Source: Hybos culiciformis (Eukaryota; Arthropoda; Insecta; Diptera; Hybotidae). From it: DNA of 64,000 bases. Of the stretch, positions 38,301-51,122 are shown piece by piece. The notes below the pieces were generated by a model. That model saw only the letters and a list, made by a program, of their open reading frames with translations, made no database searches and had not been told where the DNA came from. Both the position numbers and the translations under genes were made by a program. Numbering within the stretch: the stretch's first letter is position 1; every line of letters begins with the position of its first letter. The stretch is taken from assembly GCA_964007475.1 (NCBI GenBank), contig OZ023273.1, positions 108,994,485 to 109,058,484 of the forward strand, in the 5' to 3' direction.

Positions 38301-41300
38301 TTCCAAGAAAAAAATAATTTAAAAACGGTAAATATAATATTTAATTAATCAATAATCTCAACAAAATCATGAATTCTAAAGTTCACTTAAGTATTTCAAT
38401 AATTTTAAAAGGAAAAAAAAAACATTTCTTAGATATCGATTTTCCTAATCATGTTTTTCTTTGCGTAATTATCAAAATATTATGAATACAAAATGATTCT
38501 TATTAAAATGCAGTAAACAAAAATTATTATTCCAGAATAAATATTATTCAAAAAGAACTTTAAATAACTAATTGTATCTAAAAAAAAAAAAAATATATGT
38601 ATCTTAAGATGTTTATTGTATTTCTTTGTGTTCTTTTTTTTTTAATTTACGATTTACGCTTTGAAAATATTATGATTTAAATTTTACGCTTAATTCGGGA
38701 TGTTTACTACTAAGTCCTACATTATACTCATATATTTATGTACATGATTCAGTACTTAAATTTTTTGTTTGACTCAACTACTTAATTCTCAGTCGATAAC
38801 TCTACTATATTCCGTTCGAAAACTATAATTTTATGTCAATCTGTTGTTTTTTTTTTTAAATCAAAATAAATATTTGATTTATCTTTGTTGATTTCGCAAG
38901 TTTGATGATTTTCATGAATTTCGTGAATTTTCATTAGTTATTTTGTTATAAACCTAATTATCAAAAAAAAAACCCTAAAAATGACTAATAAGCGAAAAAT
39001 ATTTTCTTGTGCATAAACCTTAAAGTCATCAAAAAAAAAAATTGTACGAATTTTATAATGAAGATTATGACCACCTTTTTATTTAAAAAAAAAACATAAA
39101 TCGTTATCTCGTCGTTTGTGTAGTAAATTATGTAAGAAAAAACTTTCTTGTAATTTAATCTAAAACAAAAATAAATCCAGACGCTAAGTCATTGAATTTA
39201 AGATTAAATTGAACCAGAAAAAAAAAAAAAAAAGCACGGGACAACACAAAAAAATATTATCTTCAAAAAATAACAAACAATATCAATTTATGCATTTTTT
39301 TTTTTGTATTTTTGATTTCATATAGTTTCCAGACAAAGAAATAATATTGTTTTAAAATAAGAGCCACATACGAAATAGGAGACGAAATAGGGTTCAACAC
39401 TTTTTAAATGTTTTTTTCAGGGATTTTTTTTTTTTAAATTATAAACGAAAAAAATAAAATAAAATAAAAAACATAAGTTATAATATTTCATTAAAATATG
39501 AGAGCCGTTGTTGGAACAAAAATTATATGTATTGACTTTTTTTTTTAATGCTAATAATGAAAATTAAAGACTTTAGAGTTTGAGATAAAAAAAAATTTCA
39601 AAGAAACATATTTATAGTTCTAGGCTCACCACCACTCAGCATATTATTCATTTAATAAATTGTACAAAATATTATGAATTAAGCTTTTAAATGAAATGGC
39701 CAAATACTCAATGTACTCAACATTCAGAATTACGTCAGCGATTGTTGATGAAATTAAAATAGATTATGACAATAATTGAAGAATACATATAACAAACATC
39801 AATTTTAATGTCAGCTAAAAATACATATCTGTCAAATATGTCTTTTAAGTAATTTCCTATATTTACAATAAAGAATTTTTTTTTGTGTGTTGGAAATTTT
39901 ATTTTTAATATTTTTTTTAAATATAAATACTTAATTTTAGTTTATAAACAACATAATACATATATTTTTAAATTCAAAATTTTATTAACATTAAATTCAA
40001 AATATTGAATTAATTACAAAAAATAATACACTTAAAAATAATTAGTTTAAAAATTATGTGTGATTGAGATTTTAGAGTTACCAGATGTCTTACGCTCGCA
40101 TAAACCTTGAACTTTAGGTGTATGAAATATGGTTGAAATAACCGTATTATATAAAATGTTAAAAAGCATTTTTAATGATTTTGTTAAAATTGTTTAGTCT
40201 TATAATAATTTCAAGCAATGTTTATTTGTTTAACGATCACGCGCATGTCATGTGAAACAAATCATAAGTTTGAAATAAATAAATAATAAATATTAAGTGC
40301 TGACATTTTCAAAAATCTTTGAATTATAGCATTATAGAGATCATAAATTTATTATTTTTTATCTATTTGTTTTCTGAGCATAGAAACCATCATTCAAGGT
40401 TTAAAAAGAGATATTAATCTATAACTGATATATTTATAAAATTATATGCATATATCAATTAGTCCTATCTAGTTATGTTTAAAAAAAATGTCAACAACTA
40501 ATTTATTTGGAATTGCATGGATTTAGTAGGATTTATTTCTATGTTTTATCACTGAAGGAATTAATAAATTATTCATTTTGTAGTTTGGAGATTCCTAGAA
40601 AGGGCTCAAAATCTACCGATCTACTTTTTTTATGATTTCAATGAACCTATTTTGCTGTTTAATTAAATTTCCACTTTAAAACTTAATGTAAGTTTTCTTA
40701 TATTCTACTGAATTATCTATTAAAATGGTTGAAAGAGAAATTTAGAATACTGATAAAAATATTGGTAAATTTCCATCTTATTGTTGAATATTAAAAAAAA
40801 ACTATTACATTTTTATTAATTATTAATGTTTTTGCAAATTGATAATTCTTAATATTCATGTATAAATTTTGAATTATTGAAATTAAAGTTTAAACTGTTG
40901 TTTTAAGTTAAAGAAGTAAGCAACTAAATAAGTAAGTAATAAAATGATAGGAAATTCTAGAAAATCGAAGGGCTTTATTTGATTACAGCTTCTGTAGACT
41001 ATAACTAAAAAGTTCTTAAACAAATAATCGACTAATAACTAATATAAAGTATAAAGACTATAATAACTAGTATAAAGTTGATTACTGGTTATACTTGTAT
41101 ACTACTTTTGTATACTATGTTGCTTGTTGCATACCCAAAAACATGGTTGCTGTTGTATCGAAGTTCGAATTTTATTAAATTACATAACATTTAACAGAAT
41201 GACACTTGGGACATTACACATTCTAGAATTATAGATATTATTTATTATTATACTATGGGATTCAATTCTAGTTCTTGTAACGAAATAATTTTTATTATTT

Positions 41301-42770
41301 TAAATGAAGCTAACAAGCATAAAGTTTAAGATGTTTTTGAAATTGAACACAAATTTACCTTTTTTTTTTTATCTTCAGGTGAACGTCAAGATCATGTATT
41401 TCTTTTGTCAAGCCCTAACAATTATTTATCCATTTCATTTTTGTTATACTCTTTTCCATCTATCTTCTCTAAAAACATATATTTAAAGAACACAATAAAC
41501 GAAAAAACAATAAAATTAAAAATAAATATAAATTTTTAATTCTCATGCCTGACGGTATAAAAACCTTTTAGTTTATCCGAGGTCGGGAAATCAAAATTTA
41601 TGTACATTATGTACATTACAAGTATTTGTATGTGTGTATAACTTTGTTACTTATACGCACATAAAAATTCAAAATAACAATCCCCTTTTTTATTTTCTAT
41701 AACTTTTCAAAATGAAAAATCAGATAAATATTCATGGAATTTCCTTTTGGAATTATTTCAGAGAATGTTTTTCATATTTTTTACGACTCTTTTTGGAATT
41801 TCATTGTTTTTTGTTGTTATTAAATTTATGATCCACAAAATTATCTGCGATTTTCTATTATTGATTGATAACAACTGCTGCTGTAACGTTTATTATAAAA
41901 TTAAGAGCTAACTTATTTTATGATGACTCAATGATTACACGATAAGTATATTAAAAAGTTTATTTAGAATAATTTTCAATAAAGATAATGTAAGGAGGAT
42001 TTCGTATTGAATTTTTTCATATAAATTTCTATAAAATTTTACAAGAGTATTATTTTGAAAAAATATCTACATATAATTATATACCTACATTAAGTACTAA
42101 TTATGTATACCTAAGTTTTCAACTGAATAAATTTTTTGTTCGAAAGTCGAAAATATTATATCCTCAACAAGTGCTTTAAAGAAAATTTTTTAGATTAATT
42201 TAAAAGCAAGTTAATTGATAAAATTGACAGAACTCTTTTAATTCAGGACTAAATAAGGTTTGAAATAAAGCATTAACAAATAAAAACTTAAAATACATAT
42301 AATAATATAAAAAGGTATTTGTTAAATGTTTAAAACACAATTTCGCAAATATTTGGTTTTTCTGTGGAAGTTCAAGTAGACATTCCAGAGTTCATTGCTT
42401 GTTTGTATTTATTTTATAACTTTTTTTTTTTTAAAGCAAATACTTGCTGTTTTTGATTTCATCTGCAACGTAAAATGCAGTCCTTTAACTCTTGGTTATT
42501 TTGTTTTGTTGTGAAAAATTGCTTTTATTTTTGTCTGGAATATTTTTTTATTGAAATTTAATTTAGTCTTTATATGGGGGGGAATAATAAAAAGTGCATT
42601 TTTGAATAATACACATTTCAGTTCGTTTCGTAAATAAGACATTTGGTATGTTAGCTTTTTACAAAAAATTTATACGAAAAAAAAAATAATGCTCAGGTTA
42701 ATAAGTTAATGACAAAAAAGAAGATAAACAGTTCTAAAATTTATATTCAAACAAACAAAATTCGAAATAA
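35319..42770. other. AT-rich non-coding region
   Basis: No gene supported. A weak imperfect inverted similarity relates about 35790-35905 to about 36085-36200 (both carry a TTCAATCT and a GTTCTTGTTGTT-like block), perhaps an old MITE. A 14-base palindrome AAGTCAATTGACTT lies near 38129-38142. Open frames at 36030-36251 (-) and 41304-41486 (+) have no recognisable domain. Confidence 0.5.
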
Positions 42771-42905
42771 CTACTTAACATCATTGCTATCCTGTTTATT
42801 TTCTGTTTCAAGAGACGGTTTTTCTTGTTCTTGTTGTACTTTAAGCTTTATCTTATATTTCATTTTCCATCTCTGTTGACAAGGAAATGCTATTATGGGA
42901 GCTAC
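42771..42905 (-). other. Candidate terminal exon or small ORF (44 codons, no ATG at its start)
   Basis: An open frame on the - strand ending in TAG at 42773-42771. A fair acceptor (TTTCCTTGTCAACAG, AG at 42874-42873) would give a 102-base exon in phase 0, encoding RWKMKYKIKLKVQQEQEKPS and 13 further charged residues. Glu, Gln, Lys, Pro and Ser content is unlike translated A/T-rich background. No family recognised. A weak GTTAAG donor overlaps the stop, so it could also be a non-coding internal exon. Confidence 0.25.
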
Positions 42906-44135
42906 TCATAAATATGTCATTTAAGTGACTCTGAAGCAATAAATCTTCATTAGTTAGTGAATGTCATTTTTTTTATGTGATCTTTCCATACTTAAATAGC
43001 AACAAAATATATGAATCTTTATTCGAACTCAGTGTCCAATTAAAATACAACCAATTGAAAATAAATTAATCTGTATAATATATAAATTTTTTTGATAATT
43101 TCGAAATTTCCTGAAAAAAAATACTTAAACACCAGAAATTGGAAACTACCATTAATTTTACTGGATGAAATTTAATCGATCGATAGTCGTAAGGTTTCTT
43201 TCCAGGGAGTGGCAGTAAATTTTTGGATTTTTTTTGCACTAAGATAATTTTGACATTTTAAAGAAAGTATACCGTATTATTTTGATTAAATTAAGACTTT
43301 TCCTTGACCATCTATAGTTATTTTAGTTTTCAAATGTAGGTATATATTTTTTTAATTTATTTCCATTTCTTCTATGCATTCATTCGAATTAATAAAACTA
43401 GTTTTTTTATGTACAAATCCTTAAATGAAAGACAGACAATTTAATAGCTTTTCGTCTTCTTCGATTTTTTTTTTTTTTAATTTTGGTTTGTTACGTGTAA
43501 CACCCTTATGTGATTATTTTTGTACACATAAATACTTAGTGTACATTGTACATGTTTTTTTTTTTAAATCGATTTCCCAAAGGATGGACGAAATAAAGTT
43601 ATACAAAAGAATAAAATTTATTTTTTTTTTCGATAAAATACCAACGTATTGCAATTCTCAAAGACCAAATTGAATTTTTTTTTTTTTTGGTCATTGAACT
43701 ATGTTTATTTTTCTTATAAATTTAACATTAATATTTTTAAAACTTGATGGCTAAAAAAAAAAAAAATTATTTAAGTAGGATATTCAACTTTAATATGTTG
43801 TTACACGAATAAGCCAAAGAAACATTTTTCATTTAAATATGCATTTTATAAAAAATTTGAAGTATAAATATTTTATTATTAAATTTTTATGTTAAACAGG
43901 ATATTCCGTATTTTGTCAGAAAGAAGCCCTTTAATTACATTTTAAATGTTGTTCACCAAATACGAAACTCGAAAGACATTTTCTAGTAGTTTTTATTTTT
44001 TTAATTCTACTTAATCAGGTTATTGTGTTGTCAATTAATTAAATTTTTCAGTCAAAATATCTCATGGAACGGTATCGTAGTATTATGCGGTAAATTTTCT
44101 TTGTAAACATACGTCCTGAAAGTGAGCTTTTTCAA

Positions 44136-44369
44136 TTTTGCGCCTGATCGATGAAGGGATTCGAAAGTTATGAATTTATTTCTGAAAAAGAGTGTTTTTT
44201 TTGCAAATTTGTATGGGTAATTCGTGTTTCGAATTTTCCCACTAATTTTTCTCATAAAACCGCCCATTGTTAGGATCTTGGAAATTTTTCTGAAAACCTA
44301 TACTATGAATAAGAATTTGAGCCCGATCGCTGAAGTGCTTCAAAAATTATGAGCCTTTTCTAAAAGTCG
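44136..44369. repeat. Two diverged direct-repeat units about 180 bases apart
   Basis: 44136-44190 reads GCGCCTGATCGATGAAGGGA then TTCGAAAGTTATGA; 44316-44369 reads GAGCCCGATCGCTGAAGTGC then TTCAAAAATTATGA. Similar order and spacing suggest two decayed units of a dispersed or satellite-like repeat. Confidence 0.55.
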
Positions 44370-44383
44370 GTCCAAAAATTACT

Positions 44384-44475
44384 AGCAATCTGTCGGCTAA
44401 TTTCGAATGTTCTGAAAAGTGGAATAGAAATCCATTTCCTTTTCAGAACACTTGAAATTAGCCTACAGATTGTTA
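44384..44475. repeat. Hairpin-forming inverted repeat
   Basis: Arms of about 35 bases (44384-44418 and 44440-44475) share CAATCTGT-GGCTAATTTC and GTTCTGAAAAG, with about four mismatches and a loop of about 20 bases that itself pairs partly. It may be a short MITE or the terminal part of one. Confidence 0.7.
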
Positions 44476-45007
44476 CTATTTTTTTATTTATCATTTTTAA
44501 TATTATTAAAAGGCTTGTCCATTAAATTCACAATTTTTTTACAAAATTAGTGTATTGAAATTTTTTTTATTCATATAATAGCAATTACGCACTATATCGT
44601 TAGAAAGCATGGCCAAAAAAGATTTAACTAGTTATTTGTAAAAATTTTTCGAAACGACTTTATAAACCTCCCATAATTTTAATAATAAATTAAATTGGGT
44701 TAAAATTTGAATTAAAAAGGCATATAATAATTATTATCGTCGAATTTTTGGCAGTATTAATTTACATAATATATATAAAGAATCAAAAATTGTTTTTTTT
44801 TTTGTATAATTTCCTTTTATTTATTTTTATAATAATAATAATAAAAAAAAATGCGTTATAGTTAAGTTAAAAATAAAAAAAAAAAATGTTTATATTAATA
44901 AAGAATTTAATTCATTCACAATATAAACATGATGACGCATTTTTATTGATTTTTAATTCGAAATAATACCTACATAATTTTTCATTCAAAAAGGTCAAAT
45001 ACCTTGT

Positions 45008-45008
<1 letters not shown>

Positions 45009-45050
<42 letters not shown>
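45009..45050. repeat. AAT trinucleotide microsatellite
   Basis: About fourteen uninterrupted AAT/ATA units. Confidence 0.92.
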
Positions 45051-45057
<7 letters not shown>

Positions 45058-48000
45058 AGTATGTAGTTTAGTATTGAGATGTTGTTAAAATTATTTAATT
45101 TTTTTTCAACATTGACAGCCTCTAAACATAGTCTACAATGTTGTTCGCAATAAAATGATATTTATCCGGAATAATTTTTTTTCTATAAGTACTTTATTTT
45201 ATTGATGCCTTTGGGCTACTAAATTTAATAAAATTTGCTATTAGAGAACACTATGATGAATATTCTGAACAAAATACTCTGACCACCATTATAAAAAAGG
45301 ATGAATTGTGAATGAATATGAACTGCTGAGAATAAATATAACCTTGCCGTAATTGAACATAAAATAATGTTTTTGTTTTCTATTTCCAGGATTGAATAAT
45401 GATGAATGTCACTTTTAGATAAGAATGATAATATAATGTTCGTCCCACTTATTAATAAATATTGAGAATCAGTACAAACATTATTATTTTCCTAAAAGTT
45501 TTCAAAAAGGTTTTTGGCCCAAAATTTGTCTGTATTATTATTTTTTCTTTTACAAAAGTAAATGTGTGTCTGTGTATAGTTTTTTATTATTTTGAATTTT
45601 CCAAGTTCACTGTACCTTGAAGTTTTTTTTTATATATAAACTTATTTTGGGTTAATAACCTAATATTATTTTTAATACAAAGTTTTTTTTATTAAACATT
45701 ATAGAAACAGCCTTATATAACAAAAATGGAAATATTAATATCGTAAAACAAACAAAAAAAAAAAAGAGGATTTTTTACTCCAATTTCTTATATCAAATAA
45801 TTTTTTTAGGGCTTCAACAAAATAGCAGCATAAATAAATTAATATGCGGCAGGGATCAAATTATTTTATCATTTTAACATAAATTAAAATTATAATATTC
45901 ACATTCATTTCACTTAGGAAATCTATTAAAACCTTTTTCTTTTTTTTTTTTTGGGCGAGCTTTTATCAAATTAATTTAATTATTGCGGGAATAAAGATAA
46001 TTTTTTCTTTTTTTTTTTATTATTTTATTAACATTAATGAAATCAGTTTTCTAAATAACTGTCTAGACAATAAATTTCAATAAAAATGATAGAAACGTAT
46101 TCGTACATGTGGGAGGATTCAATATATATTCACAATTAAGAATAATAAGATCCTTAAGATATTAATTTTCATTTTCTTAAAAAAATGATGATTATGGAAG
46201 AAAAAGTGTTTGGTTTAAAATTTTCGAATCCATTAAGAATTATGAGAGATTTTACAGGATTTTTTATCGTTAAATTTAATAAACCTCGTAATAAACAAAA
46301 TAACTGGGATTATTTTTCATAATTAACTTTATTCTGTTGTAGATTATTTTTAGATTTTTGAATGAGTGATGATTTGATGAATTTCTTTTGAAATTCATAG
46401 TTTATTAATTATAAGTACCTATTTGATTTTTGAATAAACACACTATAGTGTTGATTAATTTTCATAAACATAAGTTTGTACAATACATACACGCGAACCA
46501 AAATTAGATATTATAATGAAAGTGTAGAGTTAATTGTTTTAAAATTAATACACACAATGTGTATTTTCTAATAATAAAGTTTAAAGAACAGTCATTAATT
46601 GCTTACTATTTTAATTTTATACTTATAATGGAAACCAATTTTCATAAATTTATATTTAGAGTTTTTTCCCTATGTTTAAAATAATTTTATAAAATTTCAA
46701 ACTGTTAGTAATAAATTTTAATAAAATTTTTTGATTATGAAAAAAAAAAAATTAAATCTCATTAAAAAATATTCTAAAAATATGAAATTGCTTATAAGCA
46801 CAACAAAAATAATGGTATAATAAATATCACAACTATGAATCATATTAAATTTTGATGATTTTTTTTTTCATTAAATATTCTTTGCTAAGCATTACCAAAA
46901 AAAAAAAAAAAAAATAGGAAATTCTTCTGATAAAAAATTTTCATGAAAAACCCTACGGGAAAAACCCAAAAAATATTACAAACAAATACTTACATAGGTT
47001 TTTATGTTTTGTTCTCGATTTTAACTAATAAAATTGTACGAGGTAAATAATATGAAAATTTTCTGTAGGTACCTAAACGAAAAAACCAAATATCGAAGAT
47101 TTACATTTTTGAAAATCGTAAATCAATTTAATGTCAAATAATACTTTATTTCTTAAAGTAAGTATGAAAAAATTTTAAATATAAAAGAAATATTTCACTT
47201 AAATGACACTTTATATAAAATGAAACAACTGAAGTGGATAGTATAGTAGTGGATATAAATTCAATTTAATATCAAATTATTAATTTTACAGTAGAACTAC
47301 ATATTTGAGTAAGTATTTTAAATATATTTATAAAAATAATTTAAAAAAAAATTTTTATTTTAATAAAATCTAGCAGTAAAAGCTTAAAGGTAATTTGTAT
47401 CTTATAAAATGATAAAACTTTCAAGGATCTTTCGAAAGAAAAAGGAAAGCAAATAAATTTTCTATAACTTTGCGAAGTTATTTCGCTTAGCAAGAGATAC
47501 TTCAAAAATTTTATTATATTCATTTTAGCAATAATGGTTCTTTTTCACTTTATTTTATAAGTATATATATTTTTTTAATATTCTAAAATTTTTTGTACCT
47601 TAATTTTTTTTTTTGAAATTCAATCCTTTTAAAATCAAGAAAAAAAAAAGTTCTTTCATTTAACTAACAAAAAATGTCAAATATTTTTTCAGACAAGGTC
47701 AAATACCCCCTTAAGATTCAAAATTCCATTTAAAATTTGAAAATATAAACCATATTTTGTATAAATCTGATTGAAGAATGTATAAAATATAAAATGATTG
47801 TGAACTCAGTTACGGAGTTCCAATTATAATTTAACTAAATTTTAAACATTTCATTTAGAGATGTGAAAATTTAGAGATTTAGAGATGTGAAAATTTTTCG
47901 ATTTCAGGCTTTTAATTATATAGATATCAGTTTTTTTTCGATAGTTTTATATTAATTTATGTACCTAATGATTTTTAAACGAAGTCAAGAATTTAAATAA

Positions 48001-48213
48001 AAATTGGACTGTACTTTTTGATTGATTGACGTATTTGTGTATCAAATTGCTTTATCGTTTAAAAATTTTAAGTGCCCGAAAATGACTTAGAATACAATTT
48101 AAATTTTTTTTAACAGTCCAAGTTGGCACCCAAAACTAGGAAAATACCCTGGAAAATAATCAGATATTTCGATCAAAATCAACTCAGTAGATAAGTAGTT
48201 CCACATACTTACT

Positions 48214-48625
48214 TGCCATTTACACAGGATGTTTTCGAAGATTAAAATCAAGATTTTTTATTGACTGTGTGTGTAAAATTTGTATAAAACGAAAAAATCT
48301 TGATTTTAGTCTGGATATATTAATTATTTTCTGTCAAAAAAAAAAATGGAAAAAAAAATTTTAAAACAGAAATACCAAAGATAAAAAAATAAATAAATGA
48401 AAAACTGAAAACGCAAAAAAAATATTTTTGCTTTATTTTATTTTTTTGATTTATAAATTTGAAATTAAAATCAAAATTTGAATAATTTTATTAAGAAAAA
48501 TATTTTAATCCAAACTAAAATTAGATTTTAATCTGGACAGTGAAAATTATTTCGGAGATTTTTACGAAAATAGATTCAAAAAAAATCTTAATTTTAATCT
48601 TCGAAAACATCCTGTGTAAATGGCA
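48214..48625. mobile_element. MITE-like element, 412 bp, with about 47-base terminal inverted repeats
   Basis: The left end reads TGCCATTTACACAGGATGTT followed by TTCGAAGATTAAAATCAAGA; the right end is its complement with one or two mismatches. Inside, segments with TTAGTCTGGA and TTAATCTGGACA recur, giving further internal inverted symmetry. There is no open frame and no clear target duplication. It is a non-autonomous DNA element of unknown family. Confidence 0.8.
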
Positions 48626-50014
48626 GGTTAATTAGGTTTCGACATTTTTTAAAAAATCTATAGAATTTTAAAAATAAAATCAGAACAAAATATTTTATAA
48701 TGATGTCTGCTTACGATTTACTAAGAAAAATGTGTAAATACTTACGTTTGAGAAAATAAAAATTGAAAAGGGAAGATTCTAAATTATTTTTAAAGATTGC
48801 TATACAAAAAAAAAAAATTAGGTTCTACATTTAAAAAAAGATTAAAAGTTTAAAATAAGGTTAAAATTAATAAACAAAAAAATATCATAAAAGGGACAAT
48901 TATTATGATTATTTTTAGATTAAGAACCTAAAAACCCTTAACCCCTTAAACATGATCACGTAGTTATTATAAATGTTAATGTAGATAGATATGAACCATC
49001 TGTCAACAAAATTAAATTCGCCAAAGTTAAATTTTCAGGTATAAAACTTTAAGAAACAAAAAAAATTATGTTTAAGAAGCTTCTTTATTGAGTTATTTTT
49101 TCCCCTTTTCCCACGGAATGATAAATTTTGGTTCAGGTATTATTAGTTATAAAAAAAAATTAAGAACATTTATACTCCTCAACAGTGTCGATAACTTTGA
49201 AAATCGGATTTACAGTTTACAAAATATAAATTTAAAGGTATAAAATGAGGCAAATTTATTAAATGTATAGAATGAGGCAAACACTGCCCCGTCCGGCCGC
49301 CATTAAGAAGGTAAATTCAATTTTCTGAGACGTTATTATTATTATTAGTACCATTAACTAGTGCTATATACTTCATGTCTTGTCTTATATGGTGTAAATG
49401 GAGTATTTTATAAGTCAGTATACATAAATACATTAAATCAAAAAAAACTGAAAACTGAAAAACTACCCAATTTTAATGCAAATATAAATAAGATACATAA
49501 TTCATAGATGTGTACATCCTTGGGCAGTATACGTTTCACATATCTTTGTATTTGTGAACATTTCTGATATTAGCCAATTTATGTTTATTACCCTAAAATA
49601 AGTTAAATAACCTTTTTGTTTTATTAAATTTCATTCTTCCTATCAAAAGTCTCATAAAACTTATAATAAAATAAAAACAAAACTTTAATATAAAAGAAAA
49701 TCTGGTAGTCGCAAATATCCAAAAATTCCAAAGAAATTATAAATCTAGACAGTCTCACCAAAAATTAAAAAAAAAAATAAATAAAAATTCAAGTCCAATA
49801 ACCCTCTAATTTTACAAAGTTTTACCATTCAAAACTCATTGGGTACAACTTTATTACATATTTTGATGTAAATTTAGAATTAAGACCATTATACTATGTA
49901 GCAGATAAATGCATCATAAGACTTCAATTAAAAAACTATTTTAATAGGTTTCGAACACATTTCAGCCCCTTTATGCAGGGCCTAACAAAAGTACTACAGT
50001 AATATACAATTAAC
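48626..50014. other. AT-rich region with one small GC-rich island
   Basis: No gene supported. At 49281-49302 a GC-rich stretch (CTGCCCCGTCCGGCCGCCAT) stands out sharply. Read on + from ATG 49272 it gives a short frame running to a GTAAAT donor-like site; on - it reads ATGGCGGCCGG. It may be a fragment of a mobile element. Confidence 0.4.
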
Positions 50015-50254
50015 GTAAGTAAAACCATAGATTAAGAATATACAAAGATTGTTAGCTTCATACAACATTATTTTTGGTATTTTTATGTGAATGTGTTAGA
50101 AAAACAAAATAAAATACGTGATAATTATCAATATATGAATATAATTTTATTTAGTTTTACTAACACCTTCACATAAAAATACAAAAAAAGACTGAAAAAA
50201 TGTTGTATGAAGCTATAAATCTTTCTGTATTCATAATCTATGGTAAAACTTAAC
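50015..50254. mobile_element. Foldback element, 240 bp, arms of about 100 bases
   Basis: The left arm 50015 to about 50112 and right arm about 50156 to 50254 are inverted copies: ACCATAGATTA, AGCTTCATACAACATT and TTTTTATGTGAA blocks occur in order and return reversed on the right. TTAAC lies at both ends and could be a target duplication or part of the ends. No coding capacity. Confidence 0.75.
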
Positions 50255-51122
50255 ATAGCGCAAGCATAGTTTGATTTTTCGCAACAAATAAACAATATTG
50301 GTTAGTCGGTCCTGAAGTCAAGGCAAAAGCCAATAAATTCTAAGTTATTTAAGCTTAAACATTAACTAGTTATTTAATTGAAAATTAGTGAAATATTTCT
50401 GCATAAAGATAATACAGATACGTTTTATCTTATAGTCTGTAATCAAATAATCATTACATTAAAATAAAATAATGAAAAGTGAACTTATATCATCATCACA
50501 CTGTTGATTACGTTTGTTGTATATATGAAAATTTTTCTCAACACAATTCAATTTTTGTTAGGTTTTTTTTTTCATTCCATAAGCATAATAATGCGGTACG
50601 CTTTCAGATGGCCATTAACCTCAATAAAAAAGAAAAAAAAAAAAAGGAAAAAATATATTCGCAAGAATTCCCTCTCTTGGAATGGATTTTGTTTTTTTTG
50701 CACGCATTAAAAGCAAATGACGCGCCGCCTAACTGATCAAATTCCCTTTTAATACTTTTTTTAACGATAATATAGAATATATAAAAAAAACCAATTAAAG
50801 TGTTTTGAACTGGTTAAAAAAAAAAAAAAAGACAAAATAAAAACAAAAATTCCCATAAAAAAAAAAAGGGTTTGAGAATCAAAACATAAGCTTAAAGGGT
50901 TGCAATAAATATGTTAAGAAAATATGTCCGGTGCAGTAAGGATCACTATTAATGAAAAAAAAAAATATTAAGATATTTAAATGAGGAAATGACAGCTTCT
51001 TAATTTTTTTTTATTAATTGTTATCTACGAAAAATTTATTAAAGATTTTATACAATTAAGCTTAATGGCATTTTGAAAAACATTCAAAATTATTAAATTA
51101 AACCTAAACTTAAGCTTTATAC
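50255..51122. other. Unassigned region with a less AT-rich patch
   Basis: Includes a patch near 50640-50740 with CpG-rich bases (GACGCGCCGCC at about 50719-50729). A + strand open frame crosses it but is built on A-runs. No gene supported; it could be a promoter or an exon edge. Confidence 0.3.

Larger units (their letters stand above)
42906..48213. other. AT-rich region with degenerate repeats
   Basis: No gene supported. Two related segments of about 55 bases lie in direct order near 44136-44190 and 44316-44369 (both contain a GATCG-TGAAG core and an AAAGTTATGA or AAAATTATGA block), which may be old repeat monomers about 180 bases apart. Next to them is an inverted repeat (44384-44475). Also a microsatellite (45009-45050) and a 19-base direct repeat TTTAGAGATGTGAAAATTT near 47855-47897. 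Confidence 0.55.

Noticed and set aside
43425..44267. 82-codon + frame and 71-codon - frame
   Set aside because: The first is built from T runs; the second crosses a diverged repeat unit and has no family resemblance.
49945..49990. GGTTTCGAACAC resembling a tRNA B box
   Set aside because: No acceptor stem, D arm or anticodon arm could be folded around it.
50479..50736. Overlapping 85- and 68-codon + strand frames
   Set aside because: Two frames are open at once across a long A run, and neither has a start context or known motif.
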